The notes: a model not told the origin generated them from the sequence alone. A DNA stretch of 64,000 bases from Streptomyces sp. M92 (GCF_028473745.1 NZ_CP101137.1:4898001-4962000); one strand, 5' to 3'; counted from the first letter of the stretch, positions 35,979 to 44,468 are shown. A program made the numbers and translations.

Positions 35979-36635
35979 TCAAACCCCCGCCCCCGGCAGC
36001 CCGAACCCCAGCTCCCCAGCCGCCCGCTCCGGCGTCGCCTGCCCCCACCACCTAGCCATCGCCCGCGACGAGGCCAACGACCGCATCTCCGCCCGGTCCA
36101 GATACAGCACCCCGTCGAGATGATCCGTCTCGTGCTGCACGATCCGTGCCGGCCACCCCGAGAACACCTCGTCCACCTCCAGCCCCCTCTCGTCCCGCGC
36201 CCGCAGCCGCACCCGAGCGTGCCGCGCCACCACCGCCTGCCAGCCCGGCACGCTCAGACAGCCCTCGAAGAAAGCGGCCCGGACGTCCCCGACGGGCTCG
36301 TACGACGGATTGACCAGCACCCGGAACGGCTGCGGCACCCGCCCCCGCGCCACCCGAACCTCCTGGGGCACCTGCGCCGGATCCTCGATCACCGCGATCC
36401 TGAGCCCCACCCCCACCTGCGGCGCCGCCAGCCCGACCCCCGGTGCCGCGTGCATGGTCAGCCGCAGCGCCTCGACGAACCGGGCCAGCAGCGGCGGCGC
36501 CAACTGCCCGTCGAACGGCTCGGCGGGGCGCCGCAGTACGGGGTCACCGGCCTCGACGATCGGCAACGGACCACCGGCGGACAGCAGTTCCTCCACGCGC
36601 TCGGCAAGAGGCGTGCGGTCACTCGGAGTTCCCAT
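35979..36635 (-). CDS. def: Peptide deformylase
   Basis: 218 aa metalloenzyme removing N-formyl groups from nascent proteins. All three motifs are present: GVGLAAPQVG (motif 1), EGCLSVPGW (motif 2, metal ligand Cys126) and QHETDHLDG (motif 3, His168, Glu169, His172). The N-terminal extension of about 25 residues is usual for actinobacterial paralogues. Streptomyces carries several deformylases, so this may not be the housekeeping copy. Divergent from the PepSY gene. Confidence 0.95.
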   Translation of the reverse strand: MGTPSDRTPLAERVEELLSAGGPLPIVEAGDPVLRRPAEPFDGQLAPPLLARFVEALRLTMHAAPGVGLAAPQVGVGLRIAVIEDPAQVPQEVRVARGRVPQPFRVLVNPSYEPVGDVRAAFFEGCLSVPGWQAVVARHARVRLRARDERGLEVDEVFSGWPARIVQHETDHLDGVLYLDRAEMRSLASSRAMARWWGQATPERAAGELGFGLPGAGV

Positions 36636-36679
36636 CGCGCCAGCATGCCACGGCCCACACCACCCACCGTCACCGCGGC

Positions 36680-36695
36680 TGTGACGCGCATCACA
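36680..36695. promoter_or_regulatory. Crp-type binding site
   Basis: TGTGACGCGCATCACA is a perfect TGTGA-N6-TCACA palindrome in the deformylase/PepSY divergent region, 80 bases before the PepSY start. Streptomyces Crp recognises this class of sequence. Confidence 0.6.
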
Positions 36696-36775
36696 TCACC
36701 GTTGGGGAACCTCACGCGCTCCGGCTCCGACCACTGGGACCACCCCGTCCCCCACGACGCCCCGGAGCGCCATCG

Positions 36776-38197
36776 ATGACGACCACCTCCCCGACCCCCA
36801 CGGACGAGGCCCCAGGACCGGCGACCCCGCCGCCGAGACCCGGCGGATGGTCCACGCTGCGTCCGCTCGTGCTGCGCCTGCACTTCTACGCGGGCCTGTT
36901 CGTGGCCCCCTTCCTGCTGGTCGCGGCGGCCACCGGCTTCCTCTACGCCGCCTCGTTCCAGGCCGAGAAGCTGGTCTACGCCCACGAACTGACCGTCCCG
37001 GACGTCGGTGACCGCAAGCTGCCCGTCTCCGCACAGGTCGCCGCCGCCCGCGAGGCCCACCCCGAGGGCACGGTGTCGGCCGTGCGGCCCTCGCCCGAGG
37101 CCGATGCCACCACCAGGGTGCTGCTGTCCGGCGCCCCCGGCGTGGACCCGGATCACACCCTCGCGGTCTTCGTCGACCCGTACACCGCCGAGGTGCGCGG
37201 CGCGCTGGAGCAGTACGGCTCGACCGGCGCGCTGCCGCTGCGCACCTGGATCGACGAGTTCCACCGGGACCTGCACCTGGGCGAACCGGGCCGCCTGTAC
37301 AGCGAGTTCGCCGCCAGCTGGCTGTGGGTGATCGCGGGCGGTGGTCTGGTGCTCTGGTTCTCCCGCCGTCGGGCCCGGCGCAAGCTGCGCGGCACCAGCG
37401 GCCGGCGCCGCACCCTGGGCCTGCACGGCACGGTCGGCGCCTGGGTCGCGGCCGGCTTCGTCTTCCTCTCGGCGACCGGCCTGACCTGGTCGACGTATGC
37501 CGGAGCCAACATCGAGGAGCTGCGCGTCTCGCTCGGCCAGACCACCCCGTCCGTGTCGGCGTCGGCCGCCGGGGGCGGCGAGCACGCGGGCCACGGCGCG
37601 GCGGCGGGCACCGGCGGGGACGCCGCGCACGGGGTCGGACTGGACAAGGTCCTGGCCGCCGTGCGCGCCGAGGGTCTGGGCGACCCCGTGGAGATCGTCC
37701 CGCCCGCCGACGCGTCCTCCGCCTACGTCGTCAAGCAGGTGCAGCGCAGCTGGCCCGAGAAGCAGGACTCGGTCGCCGTGGACCCGGCGACCGGCGAGGT
37801 GACCGACGTACTGCGCTTCGCCGACTACCCGGTGCTCGCCAAGCTCAGCCGCTGGGGCATCGACCTGCACACCGGCATCCTGTTCGGGCTGCCCAACCAG
37901 ATCGCCCTGATGCTGCTGGCCGCCTGTCTGGTCCTGCTCATCGTCTGGGGCTACCGCATGTGGTGGCAGCGCGGCCGGGGCTCCGCCTTCGGCCGCCCGA
38001 TCCCGCGCGGCGCGTGGCAGCACGTCCCGCCGGCGCTGCTCGTCCCGCTGCTGGCGGCGGTGGCCGTCCTCGGCTGGTTCGTGCCGCTGCTCGGCATACC
38101 ACTGGCCGTGTTCGTCGCGGTCGACGTGGTGCTGGGCGAGATCGCCCACCGGCGGGGGCGCCGGACCGGGAAGGGCAGCGCGGCGGCGAAGAGCTGA
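36776..38197 (+). CDS. PepSY-associated transmembrane protein
   Basis: 473 aa with four predicted transmembrane helices and periplasmic PepSY domains. Helix 1 starts LRLHFYAGLFVAPFLLVAAA, and its His is a family feature of these putative iron/haem-associated reductases. The block WIDEFHRDLHLGEPGRLYSE precedes helix 2, and helix 3 carries GLHGTVGAWVAAGFVF. A His-rich Gly/Ala loop (GGEHAGHGAAAG) separates the two PepSY units. The ATG has a GGAG site. Relatives sit next to siderophore and copper genes, but none are adjacent here. A Crp-type site upstream suggests growth-state control. Confidence 0.88.
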   Translation: MTTTSPTPTDEAPGPATPPPRPGGWSTLRPLVLRLHFYAGLFVAPFLLVAAATGFLYAASFQAEKLVYAHELTVPDVGDRKLPVSAQVAAAREAHPEGTVSAVRPSPEADATTRVLLSGAPGVDPDHTLAVFVDPYTAEVRGALEQYGSTGALPLRTWIDEFHRDLHLGEPGRLYSEFAASWLWVIAGGGLVLWFSRRRARRKLRGTSGRRRTLGLHGTVGAWVAAGFVFLSATGLTWSTYAGANIEELRVSLGQTTPSVSASAAGGGEHAGHGAAAGTGGDAAHGVGLDKVLAAVRAEGLGDPVEIVPPADASSAYVVKQVQRSWPEKQDSVAVDPATGEVTDVLRFADYPVLAKLSRWGIDLHTGILFGLPNQIALMLLAACLVLLIVWGYRMWWQRGRGSAFGRPIPRGAWQHVPPALLVPLLAAVAVLGWFVPLLGIPLAVFVAVDVVLGEIAHRRGRRTGKGSAAAKS

Positions 38198-38207
38198 GCG
38201 GACGGAT

Positions 38208-38241
38208 GGAGCGGTGAGTACGGCACCGTACTCACCGCTCC
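38208..38241. terminator. Strong bidirectional terminator
   Basis: Perfect 16-bp inverted repeat (GGAGCGGTGAGTACGG / CCGTACTCACCGCTCC) with only two bases between arms, located between the PepSY and TPR gene ends. Confidence 0.75.
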
Positions 38242-38266
38242 GACCCGTTCCCCGCGGAGCGGCCGC

Positions 38267-38614
38267 TCAGAGTCCCGCGAAGTCGCCCGACAGGGCGGCG
38301 GCGATCCGCAGGTGGCTGTCGGCCTCCTCCTGCCGCCCCTGCCGTTCGAGCGTGCGTCCCAGCATCAGCCGGGCGTACTGCTCGACGGGGTCCCGCTCGA
38401 CGAGGATCCTCAGCTCGGCCTCCGCGCGCCGCAGTTGGGCCGAGTGGTAGTAGGCGCGTGCCAGCAGCAGCCGCGGTCCGCTCTGCTCGGGAACCTCCTC
38501 GACCAGCCCGCCGAGGACCCGCGCCGCGGCGGCGTAGTCCTTGGCGTCGAAGAACTTGCCCGCCCGCTCCCAGCGCTCCGCCGGCGTTCCGTGGTCGTAG
38601 TACGTCGTGTCCAC
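38267..38614 (-). CDS. Small tetratricopeptide-repeat protein
   Basis: 115 aa, almost wholly three TPR-like helical hairpins: RWERAGKFFDAKDYAAAARVL, LLLARAYYHSAQLRRAEAEL and ARLMLGRTLERQGRQEEADSHL. It is presumably a protein-interaction adaptor. The GTG start (protein begins MDTTYYDHGTPAERW) is set by AAGGAGG six bases upstream; the longer in-frame ATG at 38650 lacks one. Upstream, an AACCAATGGTT palindrome next to GTTGA-N8-TCAAC may be a MarR-type operator. Confidence 0.85.
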   Translation of the reverse strand: MDTTYYDHGTPAERWERAGKFFDAKDYAAAARVLGGLVEEVPEQSGPRLLLARAYYHSAQLRRAEAELRILVERDPVEQYARLMLGRTLERQGRQEEADSHLRIAAALSGDFAGL

Positions 38615-38797
38615 TCGTGACCTCCTTCGGACTGCTGCAACCGAAACCAATGGTTGAACATTCCATCAACGCACGGGGGGCGGCGGGCTCGCCGGGCGGT
38701 CCGCCGCCGATCGCGGTGTGCGAGGACATGTCCCGGTGGATCACCGGGCAGGGGAGAGACCGTTCAGTGCCGCCGAACTCCTCAGGAGGGAGCGTCC

Positions 38798-39120
38798 GTG
38801 GCCACAGGCGGGAATCGCCCTCTGCCGTGCCCGAGGGTGCCGACGGCAGTCGAGGAGGCGGTGGCCGGCCGCACGGTCGTGTCCTTCTGCCCGGAGGTCG
38901 CGGGCGGGCTCACCACGCCCCGGCGCAGTTCGTCGACCGAGCGCGCCGCGCACCCGAGGCGGCGGGGCGCAACGGCTGCGCGGAGGCCCTGCTGATGCCC
39001 CACAGCCCCTCGTGCGGCCGGGCCGGTGTGTACGACGGTTCGTTCACCGCGGAACCGGTGCCGGGCGACGGGGCGACGGCCGCGCTGTTCGAGCGGAACG
39101 GCATCACCGTGCGGCGGGGC
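38798..39120 (+). pseudogene. Decayed DUF523 gene
   Basis: Two pieces of a DUF523 protein lie in different frames. Frame 1 from the GTG at 38798 (with AGGAGGGAG upstream) holds VVSFCPEVAGGLTTPR, the conserved CPE-GG block. A +2 frame then holds NGCAEALLMPHSPSCG, RAGVYDGSF and GDGATAALFERNGITVRR, the C-terminal SPSCG...YDG block. The linking region is shortened, and the usual N-terminal cysteine/YDG part is absent. It is therefore most likely a pseudogene carrying at least one frameshift plus a deletion. Confidence 0.65.
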
Positions 39121-39261
39121 GCCCGCGCTCTGCCGTCGGCCGGAAGGGCGGGGCACGGCGCCGGACGTACGTGCCGCCCCGTGTCCTGCGCCCGCGTGGG
39201 TATACGCGGTTACTCCCGTCGCGGGACGCCCGGGCGGACCGCGCCCGGCACCGTGGGCGGT

Positions 39262-39801
39262 GTGAAACTCAGCCGCCCCGCACGCCGGGTCTTCCTCGTC
39301 GTCCACGTGGTCGCCTCCGCCGGCTGGCTCGGGCTCTCGCTCGGACTGCTGGCGCTCGGACTCACCGCCGCCACCACCTCCTCCCCGGTGGCCGTGGAGG
39401 CAGGTGTCCGCGCCATGAAGCTCTTCGCCGACTGGCTCCTGCTGCCGCTCGCCTTCCTCACCCTCGTCAGCGGTGTGGTGCTGGCCCTGGGGACCCCCTG
39501 GGGGCTGGCCCGGCACCGGTGGGTGGTCACGAAGTTCTGGCTCACGCTGGCCACGACGACCGCCACCGTCTTCGCGCTGCGCCCCGGGGTGAACGCGGCC
39601 GTGACCGAGGTCGCCGCGGGCGGGGCGCTCCCCGACGCGGGCGACGTGCTGTTCGGGCCGGTCGTCTCGCTGTCCGCCTACGTCTTCATGACGGTGATCT
39701 CGCTCCTCAAGCCCTGGGGCCTCACCCGGCGCGGCCGCAGGCTGCGCGCGGCGGCCACACCCGCCGGCCGGCGGGCTGCGAGGCTCCCGGCCCGTTCGTA
39801 G
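39262..39801 (+). CDS. DUF2269-like integral membrane protein
   Basis: 179 aa with four transmembrane helices: RVFLVVHVVASAGWLGLSLG, a second near LLLPLAFLTLVSGVVLALG, a third at KFWLTLATTTATVFALRP, and the last at LSAYVFMTVISLLKPWG. The first-helix His and GW pattern and the overall plan resemble DUF2269 membrane proteins. The GTG start lacks a ribosome site. Its frame continues from the decayed DUF523 segment, but the two are unrelated. Function unknown. Confidence 0.78.
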   Translation: MKLSRPARRVFLVVHVVASAGWLGLSLGLLALGLTAATTSSPVAVEAGVRAMKLFADWLLLPLAFLTLVSGVVLALGTPWGLARHRWVVTKFWLTLATTTATVFALRPGVNAAVTEVAAGGALPDAGDVLFGPVVSLSAYVFMTVISLLKPWGLTRRGRRLRAAATPAGRRAARLPARS

Positions 39802-40037
39802 CACGAGTGGCTGTGCTGGTGTTCAACGGGCTGCTCCTGGAACGGCGGCGGTGACGGGCGAGGCGGTGGACGGCGGCACCGGGGCCAGGACAGTTCGGTC
39901 GTGAACGACGGTTCCGGCGCCCCCGTGACGCCCGTCCCGTCCGAGTGGTGCGACCCGCGCACGGGGCCCACGCTGGGGAGGAGCCGGGCCAAGCGCGCAC
40001 GGCGAGCACCGGGCACCGCGAGCGAGGGAGCACCGAG

Positions 40038-40268
40038 ATGGCGAAGAACCGCGACGACGGCGACGGACTCGAGAAGGGCGACAAGGTCGCCTGGAGTACC
40101 CACGGCACGGAGACCGAGGGCAAGGTGGAGAAGAAGATCACGGAGCGGACCGAGGCCGCCGGCCGCACCGTCGACGCCTCCTCCGACGACCCGCAGTACC
40201 AGGTCCGCAGCGACAAGTCGGGCAAGTCGGCGGTGCACAAGCCGTCCGCGCTCAGGAAGAAGAAGTGA
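40038..40268 (+). CDS. DUF2945 (hypervirulence-type TUDOR domain) protein
   Basis: 76 aa, highly charged. The SH3/TUDOR-like core is GDKVAWSTHGTETEGKVEKK, followed by YQVRSDKSGKSAVHKPSALRKKK, matching the DUF2945 family. GAGGGAG precedes the ATG. It ends six bases before a DUF3140 gene; these two families commonly neighbour each other in actinobacteria. Suspected DNA- or protein-binding stress function, unproven. Confidence 0.88.
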   Translation: MAKNRDDGDGLEKGDKVAWSTHGTETEGKVEKKITERTEAAGRTVDASSDDPQYQVRSDKSGKSAVHKPSALRKKK

Positions 40269-40274
40269 GGCGCC

Positions 40275-40607
40275 GTGGACGCCGATGAGCGGAAGAAGAC
40301 CTGGGACGAGTTCCGCGAGCTGGTGAACATGACACCGGCCGACCTGGAGAAGTGGCTTGCCTCCGACCGGTCTCGGGACGCCGGTCAGCACAAGGACGGC
40401 CAGGAGTCCACCGGGCACGCCTCCGGACGCCGCATCGTGGACATCCTGCGGACCAAGAAGAGCGACCTCTCGGACGACGACCACCGGCACATGCGCAAGG
40501 TCGTCGGCTACATCCGCCGCCACCTGGCCCAGCGCCCCTCGGGCGACGTCGAGGACACCCGCTGGCGGTACTCGCTCATGAACTGGGGCCACGACCCGCT
40601 GGCCTGA
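40275..40607 (+). CDS. DUF3140 family protein
   Basis: 110 aa. It begins DERKKTWDEFRELVNMTPADLEKWL, then SGRRIVDILRTKKSDLSDDD and HMRKVVGYIRRHLAQRP, ending with TRWRYSLMNWGHDPL: the complete DUF3140 pattern, which resembles a DNA-binding helical protein. The GTG start follows GAGG only a few bases after the DUF2945 stop, so the two genes form an operon. Confidence 0.88.
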   Translation: MDADERKKTWDEFRELVNMTPADLEKWLASDRSRDAGQHKDGQESTGHASGRRIVDILRTKKSDLSDDDHRHMRKVVGYIRRHLAQRPSGDVEDTRWRYSLMNWGHDPLA

Positions 40608-40660
40608 CCGGAACACCCGGCGTCCCGGGCGGTCCGCACGGCGACCTCATGGCCCTTCTA

Positions 40661-40666
40661 TACGCT
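40661..40666 (+). promoter_or_regulatory. -10 box of a leaderless promoter for the MarR gene
   Basis: TACGCT (within TATACGCT) lies exactly six bases before GTG 40673. The same hexamer and spacing precede the TetR gene at 31916. Confidence 0.55.
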
Positions 40667-40672
40667 GATCGC

Positions 40673-41179
40673 GTGGCGACAGCGAACCAGCGCGGACAGC
40701 ACGCGAGCGAGCGGGGGGCCGGCACCGGGCCCGAGACGGGCGACCTCCAGGCCCTGGCCGTGCAGTTGAGGCGGATGAACGGCGAGATCAACCGCCTCGT
40801 GCAGAGCTTCGCCGGTACCCACGGTCTGCACGCCACCGACGTCCAGGCGCTCGCGGCGATCCTCGACGCGCGCCGGCCCATGACGCCGGGGCGGTTGCGC
40901 GAGCACCTGGGGCTCACCTCCGGCGCGGTGACGGCGTGCGTGGACCGGCTGGAGCGCGCGGGGCACGTCCGCCGGGTACGGGAGAGCGCCGACCGCAGGG
41001 TCGTCCACCTGCACTACGTGCCCGACGCACGCGCCGCGGCCCGCACGTACTTCCGCCCGCTGGCCGACGCGGCGGCCGCCGCCCGCGCGCGCTTCGACGA
41101 CGCCGAACTGGCCGTCGTGCTCCGCTTCCTGGCGGCGATGAACGACGAACTGGGCCTGGTGCGGTCGGAGGACCGCTGA
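40673..41179 (+). CDS. MarR family transcriptional regulator
   Basis: 168 aa winged-helix repressor. The dimer helix is LAVQLRRMNGEINRLVQSFA. The recognition helices are TPGRLREHLGLTSGAVTACVDRLERAGHV, and the wing is RRVRESADRRVVHLHYV. The GTG at 40673 is preferred over ATG 40649 because of the leaderless -10 box; the ATG would lie upstream of the transcription start. It precedes an MMPL exporter in the same direction, with a MarR-like palindrome before the latter, so the exporter is the likely target. Confidence 0.9.
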   Translation: MATANQRGQHASERGAGTGPETGDLQALAVQLRRMNGEINRLVQSFAGTHGLHATDVQALAAILDARRPMTPGRLREHLGLTSGAVTACVDRLERAGHVRRVRESADRRVVHLHYVPDARAAARTYFRPLADAAAAARARFDDAELAVVLRFLAAMNDELGLVRSEDR

Positions 41180-41261
41180 TTTCCCGGCGCGTGGCGCATC
41201 CGGAGGGCGGGCCCGGGCAGTAGTAGGCATGTCACGACACGGACTGCGACCCGCGATTAGT

Positions 41262-41285
41262 TCAATCATTGAGATTGTTTATGAT
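41262..41285 (+). promoter_or_regulatory. MarR-type operator and -10 box of the MMPL promoter
   Basis: TCAATCATTGA (41262-41272) is a perfect 5-1-5 palindrome. TATGAT (41280-41285), a near-consensus -10 box, starts seven bases after it, so a bound regulator would cover the -35 to -10 spacer. The segment is AT-rich against its surroundings. Confidence 0.6.
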
Positions 41286-41316
41286 CGAGCTACTTTCGGC
41301 CGCTGAGAGTCGAGAG

Positions 41317-41365
41317 CTGAGCCCTGAGCTCTGAGCCCTGAGCCCGAGACCCGAGACCTGAGACC
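41317..41365 (+). repeat. Seven-copy heptanucleotide repeat in the MMPL leader
   Basis: Seven adjacent 7-bp units: CTGAGCC, CTGAGCT, CTGAGCC, CTGAGCC, CGAGACC, CGAGACC, TGAGACC. The array lies in the untranslated leader and ends directly at the AGGAG ribosome site (41366-41370). Confidence 0.75.
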
Positions 41366-41381
41366 AGGAGACCTGAACCCG

Positions 41382-43475
41382 ATGGCCAACCCCTCCCGAC
41401 GGGCCCGCTGGCTCGTCCCCCTCGTCCTGCTCCTGGTCTGGCTCGGCATCGGCGGCACGCTCGGCCCGTACGCCGGGAAGCTCGGCGAGGTCGCCACCAA
41501 CGACCAGGCCGCCTTCCTGCCCCGCAGCGCCGAGTCGACGCAGGTCATCGACGCGCAGAGGGCCTTCCAGCAGGACGAGACCCTCCCGGTGATCGTCGTG
41601 TGGACGGCGGACGACGGCGGCGCCGCCGCAGGTCACCGGGACGCGGCCACGCGTTCGGTCGCGGGCCTGGAGGGCGAGCCCGGCATCGTCGGTCCCGCCT
41701 CCCCGGCCGTGCCCTCGCGCGACGGCGAGGCCCTGCAGGCCGTCGTCCAGGTCGAACCCGGTCTCGGCGACCGCCTGCCCGCCGTCCTGGAGCGCATCGA
41801 GGAGGCCGCCGGGCAGGTGCCCGGCACCCGGGCGCAGCTCGCCGGACCGGCCGCCTCACAGGCCGACCTCTCCGACGCCTTCTCGGGCATCGACGGGCTG
41901 CTGCTCGGCGTCGCACTGGTCACGGTGCTGGTCATCCTGCTGCTCGTCTACCGCAGCGTCCTGCTGCCCCTGGTGATCATCATCAGTGCCGTGTTCGCAC
42001 TGGGCCTGGCCTGCGCCGTCGTCTACGCTCTCGCCGACCGCGACGTCGTCCGCGTCGACGGGCAGGTCCAGGGCATCCTCTCCATCCTGGTCATCGGCGC
42101 CGCGACCGACTACGCGCTTCTGCTCACGGCCCGCTTCCGCGAGGAACTGCCCCGCCATCCGGACCGCTTCGCCGCCGCCCTCGCCGCGCTGCGGGCCTCC
42201 TGGGGAGCCGTCGTGGCCAGTGCGGCCACCGTCGCCCTCGGGCTGCTGGCCCTGCTGCTCAGCGACCTGACCAACAACCGCGCGCTCGGGCCGGTCGGCG
42301 CCATCGGCATCGTCTGCGCGGTCCTGAGTACGCTCACCTTCCTGCCCGCCGTCCTGGTCCTGCTCGGCCGGGCCGCCTACTGGCCGGCCAAGCCCGTCCG
42401 CGCCGGCGACCCGGAGGCCGGCCACCGCCTGTGGCACCGCGTCGCCGAACGGGTCGACCGCGCCCCCCGCCGCATCTGGGCGATCTCCCTGGCCGCGCTG
42501 GTCGCCTGCGCGGCCTTCGCGCCGACCCTGACCGCCAGGGGCGTGCCGCTGGACGAGATCTTCGTCAACGACGCCCCCTCGGTCGCGGCCCAGCAGACCC
42601 TGGCCCGGCACTTCCCGGGCGGCTCCGGCAACCCAGCGGTGATCATCGCGGACGCCGACCGGCTCGACCCCGTCCTCGACGCGGCCCGCGACACCGAGGG
42701 CGTGGCGTCCGCCGACGCGGTGACCGCCTCCGGCCGTCCCGGAGGCGGCGAACCCGAGGTGGTCGACGGGCGGGTACGGATCGACGCGACGCTGCGGGCG
42801 CCGGCCGACAGCGACGCGGCCAAGGAGACGGTGGCCCGGCTCAGGACGGCCGTCCACGACGTGCCCGGCGCGGACGCGCTCGTCGGCGGCTACACCGCCC
42901 AGCAGTACGACACGCAGCGCACCGCCGCGCACGACCGCACGCTGATCGTCCCCGTCGTCCTCGCCATCATCCTGGTCATCCTGATCGTCCTGCTGCGGTC
43001 CCTGCTGATGCCGCTGCTGCTGGTGGCGACGGTGGCCCTCAACTTCGTGGCCACCCTGGGCGTCTCCGCGCTCGTCTTCACCCACGTGTTCGGCTTCAGC
43101 GGCACCGACGCCTCCGTCCCGCTGTACGGGTTCGTGTTCCTGGTCGCCCTGGGCGTGGACTACAACATCTTCCTCATGTCCCGGGTCCGGCAGGAGTCGC
43201 TGGAGCACGGCGTGCGGGAGGGCATCCTGCGCGGGCTGACCGCCACCGGTGGCGTCATCACCTCGGCCGGTGTCGTGCTCGCCGCCACCTTCGCGGCCCT
43301 CGGGGTGATCCCGCTGGCGTTCCTGGCGCAGATCGCCTTCATCGTGGCGTTCGGCGTGCTCCTGGACACGCTCGTGGTGCGTTCGCTGCTGGTGCCGGCG
43401 CTCGCCCGGGACATCGGCGCCGTCGCGTGGTGGCCCAGCCGCCTCGGCCGCCGCACACCGGTCCGGAACGGGTGA
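41382..43475 (+). CDS. MMPL family transporter
   Basis: 697 aa RND-type exporter, about eleven transmembrane helices in two repeats. Helix 1 is WLVPLVLLLVWLGIG. The conserved gating blocks are VLVIGAATDYALLLTARFREE in repeat 1 and YGFVFLVALGVDYNIFLMSR in repeat 2, whose Asp-Tyr pairs fit the proton relay. Such proteins export lipids or drugs. The MarR gene upstream, with an operator at this promoter, suggests substrate-inducible efflux. The ATG follows AGGAG at rather long spacing. Confidence 0.93.
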   Translation: MANPSRRARWLVPLVLLLVWLGIGGTLGPYAGKLGEVATNDQAAFLPRSAESTQVIDAQRAFQQDETLPVIVVWTADDGGAAAGHRDAATRSVAGLEGEPGIVGPASPAVPSRDGEALQAVVQVEPGLGDRLPAVLERIEEAAGQVPGTRAQLAGPAASQADLSDAFSGIDGLLLGVALVTVLVILLLVYRSVLLPLVIIISAVFALGLACAVVYALADRDVVRVDGQVQGILSILVIGAATDYALLLTARFREELPRHPDRFAAALAALRASWGAVVASAATVALGLLALLLSDLTNNRALGPVGAIGIVCAVLSTLTFLPAVLVLLGRAAYWPAKPVRAGDPEAGHRLWHRVAERVDRAPRRIWAISLAALVACAAFAPTLTARGVPLDEIFVNDAPSVAAQQTLARHFPGGSGNPAVIIADADRLDPVLDAARDTEGVASADAVTASGRPGGGEPEVVDGRVRIDATLRAPADSDAAKETVARLRTAVHDVPGADALVGGYTAQQYDTQRTAAHDRTLIVPVVLAIILVILIVLLRSLLMPLLLVATVALNFVATLGVSALVFTHVFGFSGTDASVPLYGFVFLVALGVDYNIFLMSRVRQESLEHGVREGILRGLTATGGVITSAGVVLAATFAALGVIPLAFLAQIAFIVAFGVLLDTLVVRSLLVPALARDIGAVAWWPSRLGRRTPVRNG

Positions 43476-43491
43476 CGGACCCGGCGACGGG

Positions 43492-43914
43492 TCAGGCCTC
43501 CACGGTCCTCGCGGGGTGCACGGTGCCGAGGCAGCGCCGTACGGCGATCTCGACGACGACCCGCTCCGGGTTCGCCCGGGGCGGGCGGTAGCGCTCCGCG
43601 TACCGGGTCTCGGCGTCGCGGACCGCCTCGGCGTCGTACCGCACGGTCGCCACGCCCTCGAGGGTGGACCAGCGCCTGCCGTCCACCTGGCTCACGGCCA
43701 CGACGGGGGACGTCGCCCGCTCGATGTTGCGCACCTTCGCGGTGCCCCGGCTGGTGATGATCCGCGCGGTGCGGGTGGCGTGGTCGTACGTCACCCCGAC
43801 CGGGACCAGGTGCGGGGTGCCGTCGGCGCGCCGCGTCGACAGGAGGCACACCCGGCGCTCCTGCCAGAAGGCCACGAACTCGGCGTCCTCGTCGGGCAGT
43901 TCCCCGGTGTCCAT
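43492..43914 (-). CDS. PPOX-class F420-dependent oxidoreductase
   Basis: 140 aa split beta-barrel protein of the actinobacterial TIGR03668-type group. N-terminal EFVAFWQERRVCLLSTRRAD is followed by GTPHLVPVGVTYDHATR, KVRNIERATSPVVAVSQVDG and the closing VVVEIAVRRCLGTVHP. Substrate unknown. The ATG follows GAGGAGAG. It is convergent with MMPL, leaving only 16 bases, and is a second PPOX-class gene in the window besides 17482. Confidence 0.9.
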   Translation of the reverse strand: MDTGELPDEDAEFVAFWQERRVCLLSTRRADGTPHLVPVGVTYDHATRTARIITSRGTAKVRNIERATSPVVAVSQVDGRRWSTLEGVATVRYDAEAVRDAETRYAERYRPPRANPERVVVEIAVRRCLGTVHPARTVEA

Positions 43915-44038
43915 CCGCTCTCCTCGCCCGGGTCGCGCGCGACCGCTGTCACGCGCTGCGTCCGCCCCGGGCCCGCACCCACCCTACGACGCACCCGCGC
44001 GGCGCGTCCGCGGGCCCCGCCGCACCGGACGGCGGACG

Positions 44039-44254
44039 TCAGGCGGCGTGCCGGCCCGGCGGGCGGTGCTCCCCGGTCTCCCCCGGACGCCGGGCCTCGG
44101 AGGCCTCGTCCCTGCCGCCCGGGAGGAGCCGCAGATGCCGGCGCCGGGCGTGCCGGGGTGGCTCCGGATCGCCGAAGAGCCGGTCCTCCAGGTACGTCAT
44201 GGTGAACAACAGCAGCCCCAGGCCGGGCAGCAGCAGGACGGCAACGGTAACCAC
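44039..44254 (-). CDS. Small one-helix membrane protein
   Basis: 71 aa. It has an N-terminal transmembrane helix (VAVLLLPGLGLLLFTMTYLE) followed by a basic, Arg/His-rich cytoplasmic tail (PPRHARRRHLRLLPGG). The GTG start is chosen because GGAGGGGGG lies upstream and earlier in-frame sequence is not protein-like. Similar short proteins are common in Streptomyces; the function is unknown. Divergent from the MscS gene. Confidence 0.65.
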   Translation of the reverse strand: MVTVAVLLLPGLGLLLFTMTYLEDRLFGDPEPPRHARRRHLRLLPGGRDEASEARRPGETGEHRPPGRHAA

Positions 44255-44468
44255 GCCGCGGGTCCCCCCTCCGCTGTGGACGACTCCGGTCCGGGTGCCC
44301 GGGCCCGCGCCGGTGATGGGCCGGCGGCGAGTGAGGATGGTGCAACGATCGGACATAGGGGGCAAGTGGGGCAAGGGTGATGAGTGCGCCGGGCGTCATG
44401 TTCGGGGTGTCCGTGGGTAGGGGGGCCCGACGGCGAACCCCATCCCCGAGAACGGAGCACCCCAGCCG

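Noticed and set aside
41317..41365. Possible CRISPR-like array
   Set aside because: The unit is only 7 bp with no spacers and no cas genes nearby; it is a simple tandem repeat.
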